Source: Cryobacterium fucosi (lineage in GTDB: Bacteria; Actinomycetota; Actinomycetes; Actinomycetales; Microbacteriaceae). From it: a DNA stretch of 64,000 nucleotides. The notes under the pieces were generated by a model. The model was not told where the DNA came from. It saw nothing but the letters and a program-made list of their open reading frames with translations, and did no database searches. Every line of letters begins with the position of its first letter. The first letter of the stretch is position 1. Shown here piece by piece: positions 15,854 through 23,059 of this stretch. The position numbers were made by a program, and so were the translations under genes. The stretch is taken from positions 62,001 through 126,000 of the forward strand of contig NZ_SOHH01000061.1 of assembly GCF_004403515.1 (NCBI RefSeq), in the 5' to 3' direction.

Positions 15854-17618
15854 CGGGAACGCCGTCGCCGAGCGCCAGCAGCGCCTGGATGCCGACCGGT
15901 TCCGCGGCGAGCAGCGGCACGACCGCCAGGCGGAGGGCCTTCAGCTCCCGCACCTGCGCGATCTCCGGCAGTTCGCCCTCGGCCCGAAGCCGTAACAGCG
16001 GGGCGCTCGGCGCCGCCGCGGCGATCGAATTGTTGACGATCCAGGCCCAGGGGGTGATTCCGGCGCGGAGCAGGTCGTCCTGCAGTTCTGCGGCCTCGAG
16101 CACCGGTGTCGTTTCGGCGAGGGTGACCAGGATCACCTTGGTCTGCTCAGTATCCTGCAGCTTCATCATCGGTGTGGTGAAGTGCATGCCAGGGCCCATC
16201 TGACGCTGGATTTCGCGGTGGTAGGAACCGGTCGCGTCGAGCAGCAGCAGGGTGTGGCCGGTGGGCGCGGTGTCCATGATGACGAAGGCGTTCTTCGCCT
16301 CGCGGGTCACCCGGGAGAAGGCCTGGAAGACGGCGATCTCCCCGGTGCACGGCGAGCGGAGGTCTTCCCTGAGCATCGCCTTGCCCTGTTCGTCGAGGTG
16401 CGCCCCCTTGGTGCGCATGACCCGGTCGGTGTAGTGCGCGATCTCGGCGGCCGGGTCGATCCGGGACACCTCGAGCCCGGGGAGTCCGCCGGCCAGGGTG
16501 TCGACCAGGTGCGCGGCCGGATCCGTCGTCGTCAGGTGGACCTGATGTCCGCGTTCGGCGAGTTGCACGGCGATCGCGGCCGCCATGGTGGTCTTGCCCA
16601 CACCGCCCTTGCCCATCAGCATCACGAGGCCGTGACCGCGGGCCGCGATTTCGTCGATGAGCGCCGACAGTGGGGCCGGGGCGATGTCGGCCGCCGGGCC
16701 GGGCTGTTCCGGGAGGTCTTCCGGCTCGAGCAGGCTCCGCACGGCGAGCAGCCCCACCATGTTGGTGCTTTTCAGCGCCACCCGGTCGGTCGTCGCGCTG
16801 AGCAATGCCTCGGGCATGTCGGCGAGCGCCCGCTGTTCTCTGGCGCGGATGGCGGCGGCGAGGGGGTCGGTCGAAGTGCCGGCGGGCTGCTCCGGCAGGA
16901 TGCCGTTGACCACCAGGTATTGCCGGGTCATCCCGATTGCGGCCAGTTCGGCCTGGGTGCGGGCGGCCTCGGCGAGGGTCGAGCGCTGCGCCCTGGCCAC
17001 CAGCACCAGTCGGGTGCGGTCGGGGTCCGACAACGCCGCAACGGCCTCCGCGTAGACGGCGCGCTGCTTCTCCAACCCCGACAGCGGCCCGAGGCAGGAG
17101 GCGTCGCCGGTCCCCTCGGTGAGGAAATCCGTCCACGAGCCGGGCAACTGGAGCAGACGGATGGTGTGCCCGGTGGGGGCCGTGTCGAAAACGATGTGGT
17201 CGTAGGCGGCGGTCCAGGCGGCATCCGTGAGCAGTTCGGTGAACTCGTTGAACGAGGCGATCTCGGTGGTGCACGCGCCCGACAACTGCTCCTCGATCGA
17301 GGCCACCTGGGCGGCCGGCAGGCGGCCGCGCACCGGGCCGACGATCCGCTCGCGGTACTGCTCGGCGGCCTGCTCCGGGTCGATCTCCAGGGCGGACAGC
17401 CCGGGGACCGCTCCGATCGGGGTGACCGTGTTGCCGATGACCACGCCGAAGACCTGGCCGACGTTCGAGGCAGGGTCGGTGCTGACGAGCAGCACGGATG
17501 CCCCGCCATCGGCCAGGCGCACGGCGGTCGCGCAGGCGATCGACGTCTTCCCCACCCCGCCCTTGCCGGTGAAGAAGAGGAAGCGCGGGGCGTCGTCGAG
17601 AAACCGGGGGCTTGTCAT
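15837..17618 (-). CDS. arsA: arsenite-translocating ATPase, two-domain ArsA
   Basis: A 593-residue cytosolic ATPase made of two homologous halves, each with GKGGVGKT (residues 18-25 and 336-343) and a DTAPTGHT switch motif. The three cysteines that bind As(III)/Sb(III) in the E. coli enzyme have counterparts at Cys116, Cys175 and Cys424 in the contexts GACTTEI, ASCLGP and SPCTGEI. ArsA energises an ArsB or similar pump using arsenite handed over by ArsD. arsD lies 13 bases upstream on the same strand. No arsB, acr3 or arsR gene is present in the window. Confidence 0.93.
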   Translation of the reverse strand: MTSPRFLDDAPRFLFFTGKGGVGKTSIACATAVRLADGGASVLLVSTDPASNVGQVFGVVIGNTVTPIGAVPGLSALEIDPEQAAEQYRERIVGPVRGRLPAAQVASIEEQLSGACTTEIASFNEFTELLTDAAWTAAYDHIVFDTAPTGHTIRLLQLPGSWTDFLTEGTGDASCLGPLSGLEKQRAVYAEAVAALSDPDRTRLVLVARAQRSTLAEAARTQAELAAIGMTRQYLVVNGILPEQPAGTSTDPLAAAIRAREQRALADMPEALLSATTDRVALKSTNMVGLLAVRSLLEPEDLPEQPGPAADIAPAPLSALIDEIAARGHGLVMLMGKGGVGKTTMAAAIAVQLAERGHQVHLTTTDPAAHLVDTLAGGLPGLEVSRIDPAAEIAHYTDRVMRTKGAHLDEQGKAMLREDLRSPCTGEIAVFQAFSRVTREAKNAFVIMDTAPTGHTLLLLDATGSYHREIQRQMGPGMHFTTPMMKLQDTEQTKVILVTLAETTPVLEAAELQDDLLRAGITPWAWIVNNSIAAAAPSAPLLRLRAEGELPEIAQVRELKALRLAVVPLLAAEPVGIQALLALGDGVPVSSHP

Positions 17619-17631
17619 CGCGCGCCGCGGC

Positions 17632-18054
17632 CTAGCAGCAGCCGCCGGTGCCGCCGCCGCAACAACCCGACTCGGCGTCGGGTGCGCCGCCCGGGGCGGC
17701 CATGGTGAGCAGTCGGGGCGAGCCCTCCGGCTGCACCGCAGACTGATCGGCGGGGAGACCGGCCCACTTCCCCAATTCCGCCCGGGACGGATACCGCCCG
17801 GTCAGCACCGTGGCGCCGTCGACGACGGTGAGCGGGAGGCCCTCTTCGCCGGCCGTGAGCAGGAAGGCATGGGCGACCTCGTCCTCGACGAAGGCCAGGG
17901 GCTCCTGGGCCAGGTTGAACCTGGTGACCTGTCCGCCCTGCGACCGGGTCCAGTCGAGGTCTGCCGACACGGTGACCAGGGCCTGGTCGACGTCCACGCC
18001 GCAGATTCCCGTGCCGCAGCACAGGCCTGGTTCGAAGATCCGGATGTTTGCCAC
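17632..18054 (-). CDS. arsD: arsenite metallochaperone ArsD
   Basis: A 140-residue protein with a thioredoxin-like fold. The metal-binding cysteines Cys12, Cys13 and Cys18 appear in FEPGLCCGTGICG, and the C-terminus has two vicinal pairs (SGCCGGGTGGCC). PLTVVDGATVLTGRYPSRAE is the conserved core. ArsD passes As(III) to ArsA, encoded directly downstream. Its promoter region contains a 20-base palindrome (18119-18138) that may bind an ArsR-type repressor encoded elsewhere. Confidence 0.93.
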   Translation of the reverse strand: MANIRIFEPGLCCGTGICGVDVDQALVTVSADLDWTRSQGGQVTRFNLAQEPLAFVEDEVAHAFLLTAGEEGLPLTVVDGATVLTGRYPSRAELGKWAGLPADQSAVQPEGSPRLLTMAAPGGAPDAESGCCGGGTGGCC

Positions 18055-18118
18055 TGCGCACCAACTCCTGGTCCGGCATCCGTGGGGACGACCTGTCCGC
18101 GGTGTCGGTCATTTCAGT

Positions 18119-18138
18119 ATATCGATGATCATCAATAT
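18119..18138. promoter_or_regulatory. candidate ArsR-type operator upstream of arsDA
   Basis: ATATCGATGATCATCAATAT is an inverted repeat, symmetric at 18 of 20 positions, with a perfect GATGATCATC core. It is strikingly A/T-rich for this genome and lies 65 bases upstream of arsD. It could serve arsDA, the divergent usp gene, or both. Confidence 0.5.
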
Positions 18139-18231
18139 TTGTGGTGATCGACGGTGATTGCTCGCAATGCCCGGCGGTCGGTGGCACGATCGGACTGGTC
18201 GGCATCCAACCGCGCCGAAAGGGAGCACACC

Positions 18232-18741
18232 ATGACTGCTAGCCACCCGGCGCGCGTGATCGTGGGTGTCGCCCCGGGCCAACGGGATGCCGTCGTGCTG
18301 CAGGCGGTTGGATTCGCCTCCCATTTCGCGGCGGAACTGGTCTGCGCCTGGGTCGATGCCGGCCGCTACATGGTCTCCGAGCACCCCGACGGGAGCATGT
18401 CCACCCTGTCGTTCGACCCGGACAACACGGACCTGGCCGACGAGGGATTCCACCCGGGGCTGCGCGCCCACCTGGAGAGCCTGCTCGAGGGGCGTGGCGT
18501 GGCGTGGAGCACACGGGCCCTGGCCGGCGACCCTGCCCTGGCCCTCGGTCGCCTCGCCGAGACTCTGGGGGCGTCGATGATCATCGTCGGCACGCGGGAA
18601 TCCAGCATCCGTGGCGGCCTCCAGGCGTTCTTCACCGGGTCGATTGCCGTACGCCTGGCCCACCGCCAGCACCGCCCGGTGGTGATGATTCCGCTCGCCC
18701 CCGTGCCATTCGATGAACGGCTCCCCTGGGAGTTTGGCTGA
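18232..18741 (+). CDS. universal stress protein, UspA family
   Basis: A 169-residue single Usp domain. It begins ARVIVGVAPGQRDAVVLQAV and ends with the ATP-binding signature GTRESSIRGGLQAFFTGSIA followed by HRPVVMIP, matching G-2x-G-9x-G(S/T). The ATG at 18232 has GGGAG 8 bases upstream; the frame is open further but without coding features. Divergent from arsDA across the palindrome at 18119, it may share its stress regulation. Confidence 0.85.
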   Translation: MTASHPARVIVGVAPGQRDAVVLQAVGFASHFAAELVCAWVDAGRYMVSEHPDGSMSTLSFDPDNTDLADEGFHPGLRAHLESLLEGRGVAWSTRALAGDPALALGRLAETLGASMIIVGTRESSIRGGLQAFFTGSIAVRLAHRQHRPVVMIPLAPVPFDERLPWEFG

Positions 18742-18770
18742 CTGTCAGTGGTTACTGGGACCCTGCCGCC

Positions 18771-19271
18771 ATGAATATGACTCAGCCCCACATCGACGAA
18801 ATCCTCCGGGTGTTCTTCGAGCACGAGCTCGAGGCGCGCACCGGTCCTGTCACGCGCCAGCGCATCACGCGCGTTCACCAGCGACTGCTGGACTGCCTGG
18901 AAACCGAATCGGAAGTCATCCTGGTCGGGGATGACCGCGTGCTGCTCGCCGCCGAACGTGAGATCCAGCCCCTCGGAGCGATGGCCCGCACCATGCACGC
19001 CGAGGACTTGCTCTTCGGCCTCGACCTGTTCCTGCGCGAGCCATGGCTCGATCCGGGCAGCCAGGAACGTCAGGACCAGCGGGTTCAACTACGACTGACG
19101 TCCGCACTGATCGGCATGCTCGTGACGAGCCGGCTCATCGACCGCAGCCGATGCGCGTGCCCGTTGATTGACCTGCAGGCCCGCATCCGTTCCGCCTCGC
19201 GAGGGCTCTATCCACGACGGATGCCCGAGTCGGCGATCCCGGGAGCGGAAGGGTGGCGCTGGCGGACCTGA
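18771..19271 (+). CDS. hypothetical protein
   Basis: A 166-residue soluble protein I do not recognise. The N-terminal half looks helical (HIDEILRVFFEHELEARTGP, RVHQRLLDCLE) and is followed by LVGDDRVLLAAEREIQP. Two nearby cysteines occur in SRCACPLIDL. It begins 29 bases after usp on the same strand and may be co-transcribed. The ATG at 18777 is an alternative start. Confidence 0.5.
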   Translation: MNMTQPHIDEILRVFFEHELEARTGPVTRQRITRVHQRLLDCLETESEVILVGDDRVLLAAEREIQPLGAMARTMHAEDLLFGLDLFLREPWLDPGSQERQDQRVQLRLTSALIGMLVTSRLIDRSRCACPLIDLQARIRSASRGLYPRRMPESAIPGAEGWRWRT

Positions 19272-19309
19272 CGCTCGCCTTCGCGCTCGTACAGTTCGCG
19301 GCGCCGCTT

Positions 19310-19513
19310 TCAGCTCGAGGCGAGACTGCGCAATCGGTCCTTCGCCGCGTGCTCGATCAGCACGGGAACGTAGTCGCGCACCGGGTTTCCCGCCAGCGCC
19401 TCCTGCTGCTCGTGCACTGCCTGTTCGATCCGCACTCGCGGCGATTCCGGGAACTTCTCGGCCAACCGGTCGATGACCTTGGCGACGGCACGGTCTTCCT
19501 CTTGGGGATTCAC
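19310..19513 (-). CDS. small three-helix bundle protein
   Basis: A 67-residue acidic, wholly helical protein: EDRAVAKVIDRLAEKFPESP, VRIEQAVHEQQEALAGNPVR, DYVPVLIEHAAKDRLRSL. This is the pattern of the short actinobacterial three-helix bundle (dimerisation) family, with the conserved RDYVPVL turn. The GTG at 19513 is preceded by GGAGAG, very close. Role unknown. It is convergent with the gene ending at 19271. Confidence 0.6.
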   Translation of the reverse strand: MNPQEEDRAVAKVIDRLAEKFPESPRVRIEQAVHEQQEALAGNPVRDYVPVLIEHAAKDRLRSLASS

Positions 19514-19652
19514 CTCTCCAGTTTCTGCCCCAGCCACCGTTTGGTCAACTTGCAGGCGGCGTCTGGCAGGTTCGCCCCGGCGTCGATGCCCCGACCGCGT
19601 GGAAGACTGGGGCTCCGGGCGCACTCCGACGCGCTCGCGCGAAAGGCGGACC

Positions 19653-20135
19653 ATGACGGATGCATCGGAGGCGGCAGACCTCCTCATCACCCTGCTCGAC
19701 CAGGAACGCACCATCCAATTCGACTCCTTCGACTTCGGCGACGCCTGGGCGGTGGGCTCCCGGCTGGTGGAGCTCGGCTCGCTGCGCGGGCATCCGATCA
19801 CCGTGTCGATGACGTTCGGCGACCAGCGCGTCTTCCATGCGGCGCTGCCCGGTTCGAGCGCCGACAATGACGCCTGGCTCGAGAACAAGTTCCGGGTGGT
19901 GCGCCGGTTCGCGAACTCCTCGTTCGCGGTGGGTACGCGCTTCCGCTCGCTCGGCCGTGACTTCCGCACCGCCTCGAACCTCGACCCGGCCACCCACGCC
20001 GCGCACGGGGGCGCCTTCCCCCTGCGTGTGCGCGGCTCGTTGATCGGGGTGGTCGGCGTCTCCGGCCTGGCCCAGCGCGACGACCACGACTTCGTGGTCG
20101 AGGTGCTCGCGGAGCACCGCCTGGTCCAGGGCTGA
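19653..20135 (+). CDS. UPF0303 / heme-degrading domain protein
   Basis: A 160-residue protein of the HbpS/GlcG-like family, UPF0303 branch: LGSLRGHPITVSMTFGDQRV, AALPGSSADNDAWLENKFR, FRSLGRDFRTASNLDPATHA, AHGGAFPLRVRGSLIGVVGV. Related proteins bind heme or cobalamin, but most members are uncharacterised. GAAAGGCGG precedes the ATG at 19653. It is divergent from the small three-helix protein. Confidence 0.8.
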   Translation: MTDASEAADLLITLLDQERTIQFDSFDFGDAWAVGSRLVELGSLRGHPITVSMTFGDQRVFHAALPGSSADNDAWLENKFRVVRRFANSSFAVGTRFRSLGRDFRTASNLDPATHAAHGGAFPLRVRGSLIGVVGVSGLAQRDDHDFVVEVLAEHRLVQG

Positions 20136-20162
20136 GCCTGATCCACCCCGGCGCCTGCTTAG

Positions 20163-20300
20163 GCCAAAGACCTGACCGGGTACAGCATCGTCGAGGCCGC
20201 CGGTCTCGAGGAGGCCAAGGCCCTCGCCGAGGGTCATCCCTGCCTCAGCGAAGGCAAGGGCCGGTTCAGCCTGCAGATGTTCGAGCTCGGACAGATGTAA
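20163..20300 (+). pseudogene. C-terminal fragment of a YciI-like protein
   Basis: The frame reads TGYSIVEAAGLEEAKALAEG, HPCLSEGKGRFSLQMFELGQ and M before TAA at 20298-20300. This is the last half of a YCII-related domain (GGYxIVEAxxLeeAlaLAkghP... xxxEVFEL). There is no start and no N-terminal half, so only 46 codons remain. Confidence 0.6.
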
Positions 20301-20456
20301 CCTCGGATCACGATCCGGCCGGCCGGGGCCCGCGCCGCCGGCCTGCTGCGCGCTTCTCCGGGCCTCGATCCGGCTGCAGGCCTGACCTTTTTCCGATAGG
20401 CGGCCAGGCGTGCGATTCTGGAAGCCAGCCCCCGACCTGGCTCCCTTGGAGTTCCC

Positions 20457-21470
20457 GTGACCACACCGACGACGCCGACACCGGATGCCGACGACAGCAC
20501 CCGGGGCGCGGAGCCCGCCGACCGCATCACCCTGCGTTTCATGGCCGTGCCCCAGGACGTGGCAGCCTCTGGCGCAACGGTCGCCGCCGGCAGCGTGCTG
20601 GAGTGGATCGACAAGGCGGCCTACGCCTGCGCGGTCGGCTGGAGCGCCTCGGACACGGTGACGGCATACGTCGGCAATGTCCACTTCACCCGCCCGATCA
20701 AGCCGGGCAACCTCGTCGAGGTACACGCCCGGATCATCCATACCGGACGCACGAGCATGCACGTGCTCGTCGCCGTCGAGACAACGGATGTGCGCGCCCG
20801 GGATTACAGCCCGGCGACCCACTGCATCCTCGTCTTCGTCGCCGTCGACGAGACCGGCAAGCCCAGGGAGGTGCCAACCTGGACCCCGCGTTCGGACGTG
20901 GACCGCTCCCTCCAACAGAACGCCCGGGCCCGGCTCGAACCGCGCAAGCGCATCCAGTCGGTCATGCGCGCAGCGGAATATACGGATGACGGTACGACGC
21001 CACGCACCGTCTTCCGCTTCCTCGCGGCCCCGGCCGACGCGAACTGGGGCGGCAACGCCCACGGCGGCACGGTCATGCGCTGGATCGACGAGGCGGCGTT
21101 CGCCACCGCCGCGGGCTGGAGCTCGGAGACTGCCGTCGCGGTCTACTCGGGCGGCATACATTTCTACCGGCCCATCCACATCGGGCACATCGTCGAGGTG
21201 GATGCCCGGCTCATCCACACCGGTCATCGCAGCATGCACATCAGTGTCCGGGTTCGCTCGGGCAGCCCGCGCAACCCGCACGACCTCCAGCTCACCACCG
21301 CGTGCATGAGCATCTTCGTCGCGATCGGGCCCGACGGGTACGCCGAACCGGTCACCCCGCTCACCCTGATCACCGCGGAGGACGAGGCCCTCGACGAGCA
21401 GGCCAGGGCGCTCATCGCCCTGCGCGCGCCGCTCGCGATGATGCCCGTGGAGCTCTTCCGCCGACCCTAG
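20457..21470 (+). CDS. acyl-CoA thioesterase with two hotdog domains
   Basis: A 337-residue protein made of two hotdog domains in tandem. Each has the same series: SGATVAAGSVLEWIDKAAYA / WGGNAHGGTVMRWIDEAAFA, then YVGNVHFTRPIKPGNLVEV / YSGGIHFYRPIHIGHIVEV, then RIIHTGRTSMHV / RLIHTGHRSMHI. The second copy has the fuller NAHGG active-site motif; the first has ATVAAG instead and may be structural. It would hydrolyse acyl-CoA in the cytosol. The GTG at 20457 has GGAG 6 bases upstream. Confidence 0.88.
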   Translation: MTTPTTPTPDADDSTRGAEPADRITLRFMAVPQDVAASGATVAAGSVLEWIDKAAYACAVGWSASDTVTAYVGNVHFTRPIKPGNLVEVHARIIHTGRTSMHVLVAVETTDVRARDYSPATHCILVFVAVDETGKPREVPTWTPRSDVDRSLQQNARARLEPRKRIQSVMRAAEYTDDGTTPRTVFRFLAAPADANWGGNAHGGTVMRWIDEAAFATAAGWSSETAVAVYSGGIHFYRPIHIGHIVEVDARLIHTGHRSMHISVRVRSGSPRNPHDLQLTTACMSIFVAIGPDGYAEPVTPLTLITAEDEALDEQARALIALRAPLAMMPVELFRRP

Positions 21471-21648
21471 GCTGCCGGGTCTCCTCCACCCCGTCGGGAT
21501 CGAGCACCGTCGTCACGTCGTGGCTGAACACCGCGACCGTGCCGAAGAGTTGCAGGCGCCGGCTCGCCGAGGTGCAGCCCAGCACGCGGAACCCGTTGGT
21601 CTTCTCCCAGTCTCGCCACAGCGCTTCGTAGGCGGCGCGCGTTTCGAG
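21469..21648 (-). pseudogene. fragment of an NTF2/SnoaL-like gene
   Basis: On the minus strand a stretch reads AAYEALWRDWEKTNGFRVLG, then CTSASRRLQLFGTVAVFSHD and VTTVLDPDGVEETRQ. It looks like the central part of an NTF2-like (SnoaL) protein. Nothing upstream or downstream continues the domain: upstream it abuts a cyclase fragment in the other orientation, and downstream the thioesterase gene. It is a leftover joined by deletion. Confidence 0.45.
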
Positions 21649-21661
21649 CCGCTCCTGCGGC

Positions 21662-21886
21662 ACCGACCGGTCCATCAACATCGACGAGACCCCCGACGAG
21701 ACGCACCCCGGCGAGGGCTTTCCCGTACACCACCTCATCGCCGACGTCGGTGGCGTGATCAGCGAGAACCTCACCAATATCGCCTCGATCGATTTCGCCG
21801 GTCCGGTCATTTCGCTGGTACCGATAGCCTTTGAAGCAGCCGACGGCGCCCCGGTCCGCGCGGTGGCGCTGCACCTCGAATTGTAG
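21662..21886 (+). pseudogene. C-terminal fragment of a cyclase (kynurenine formamidase-like) gene
   Basis: The plus frame reads SINIDETPDETHPGEGFPVH, HLIADVGGVISENLTNIASI, DFAGPVISLVPIAFEAADGA and PVRAVALHLEL to TAG at 21884-21886. ENLTN...PI...DGAPVRAVA is the C-terminus of the putative cyclase family. There is no N-terminal metal-binding part. The next gene (XRE-cupin regulator) starts 9 bases later and was probably in an operon with the intact cyclase. Confidence 0.6.
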
Positions 21887-21894
21887 GGATCCCC

Positions 21895-22443
21895 ATGGCA
21901 CGACAGGTTCCGATCGGCTCGCGACTGCGCGCGGCGCGGCTGGGCAAGGGGCTCACCCTCGAGGCCGTCGCCACCAGCGTCGGGATCAGCCAGGGATTCG
22001 TCAGCCGGCTGGAGCGCGACCAGGTCTCGCCGTCCGTTGCCACCCTGGTGGCCATCTGCGACGCCGTCGGATTGCGGGTCGGCGAGCTGTTCGAGGCTCC
22101 CCCGACCCAGATCGTGCGCGCGGGGCACGGCTCGCCGATCAATTTCGGTGGCCGGGGCGCGACCGAGAGCCTGCTGACGCCCGGCACCCAGAACCAGGTC
22201 GAGGTGATCCGGTCCGTGATCGACCCCGGCGGCTCGGCCGGCCAGGACCTGTACGTGCTCGACACCGAGATCGAGTTCGCCTACGTGCTGCGCGGCACCC
22301 TGGCCATCGTCATCGGTGAGGAGACGTTCACCCTCGGCGCGGGCGACGCGATGACCTTCCGGGGCCGCGACCCGCACACCTGGCAAAACGCGTCCGACTC
22401 CGAGGAGTGCGAAGTGCTGTGGATGCTGGCACCCGCCCCGTAA
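21895..22443 (+). CDS. XRE-family regulator with cupin sensor domain
   Basis: A 182-residue regulator. Residues 1-65 form an XRE helix-turn-helix (LRAARLGKGLTLEAVATSVG, ISQGFVSRLERDQVSPSVAT). Residues 105-180 form a cupin (IEFAYVLRGTLAIVIGEETF, LGAGDAMTFRGRDPHTWQNA). Such proteins repress neighbouring catabolic or transport genes and sense a small ligand in the cupin. The neighbouring target, a cyclase gene, is reduced to a fragment, so this regulator may be an orphan. Confidence 0.88.
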   Translation: MARQVPIGSRLRAARLGKGLTLEAVATSVGISQGFVSRLERDQVSPSVATLVAICDAVGLRVGELFEAPPTQIVRAGHGSPINFGGRGATESLLTPGTQNQVEVIRSVIDPGGSAGQDLYVLDTEIEFAYVLRGTLAIVIGEETFTLGAGDAMTFRGRDPHTWQNASDSEECEVLWMLAPAP

Positions 22444-22543
22444 AAAAACCACGCTGAGTTGCGGACAAAGCACCCTCGTCACACACCCTCGTCGAGCGCG
22501 CGAGCGTGACATTCCCGCACCTCAGCCGCGCGGGACGGGCAAG

Positions 22544-22678
22544 TCAGCTCTCCGAGGCGATCGGGTCAGGGTCGGCCGCGTTTTCCGCGCCCGCCGTCGA
22601 CCCGACGTGGTCCTTGCCCTGGCGCGCCACATAGGCGCGCTTGAGTTCCGCCCAGCGCGGCAGTGACACCTGGTTCAC
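22544..22678 (-). CDS. putative 44-residue small protein, paralogue of its neighbour
   Basis: From a GTG at 22678 the frame reads NQVSLPRWAELKRAYVARQG, KDHVGSTAGAENAADPDPIA and SES, then TGA. The core VSxxRWAxLKRxxVxRQ is repeated in a second short frame at 22729-22872 on the same strand. The two differ mostly at third codon positions within the shared core, which suggests real coding. No strong ribosome-binding site is seen and no known family comes to mind. Confidence 0.35.
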   Translation of the reverse strand: MNQVSLPRWAELKRAYVARQGKDHVGSTAGAENAADPDPIASES

Positions 22679-22728
22679 CGGCGACGGTTGCGTCGCTTCG
22701 GTTGCGGACGGGTCAGCCACTGTCGCTC

Positions 22729-22872
22729 TCAGTCCCGACCCTGGTCCCGGCTGCGGCCGGCGGCCACCTGGCGAGAGACGAACTCCCGCTTGAGCGCGGC
22801 CCACCGAAGCGCCGAGACGTACTGGATCGTTGAAATGTTCGTGGAATCGGCCAATGGGTCTCTCAGTCTCAC
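22729..22872 (-). CDS. putative 47-residue small protein, paralogue of its neighbour
   Basis: From a GTG at 22872 the frame reads RLRDPLADSTNISTIQYVSA, LRWAALKREFVSRQVAAGRS, RDQGRD and a TGA. It shares the RWAxLKRxxVxRQ core with the frame at 22544-22678, 50 bases downstream. The start is uncertain (TTG within PLAD is an alternative). The remaining sequence of 22444-23059 shows no other gene. Confidence 0.35.
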   Translation of the reverse strand: MRLRDPLADSTNISTIQYVSALRWAALKREFVSRQVAAGRSRDQGRD

Positions 22873-23059
22873 ACGTGAAGTGAACGGCACGCCGCTGAGC
22901 CTTGTTCAATGAATGGACGATCGAGATTGTCACGGTTTGGCATCGGACTGCACGAGAGATGTCCCACCGACCCACCACCATCAGTGGACGGGATCGCAAC
23001 CCCTATGATACCTCCGCCGGAACGGGTATCGGCCAGCCGCGCCCACTAGAGTCGTCCTG

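Noticed and set aside
16182-17708. 508-codon plus-strand frame opposite arsA
   Set aside because: Antisense of a well-conserved gene; Gly/Arg/Val-rich with no domain.
19545-21281. Long minus-strand frame across the UPF0303 and thioesterase genes
   Set aside because: Shadow frame; the plus-strand genes have clear domains and ribosome-binding sites.
22444-22540. TAAAAAAACC run after the XRE-cupin gene as a terminator
   Set aside because: The A-run is on the coding strand and no stem precedes it; it does not make a U-tract terminator.
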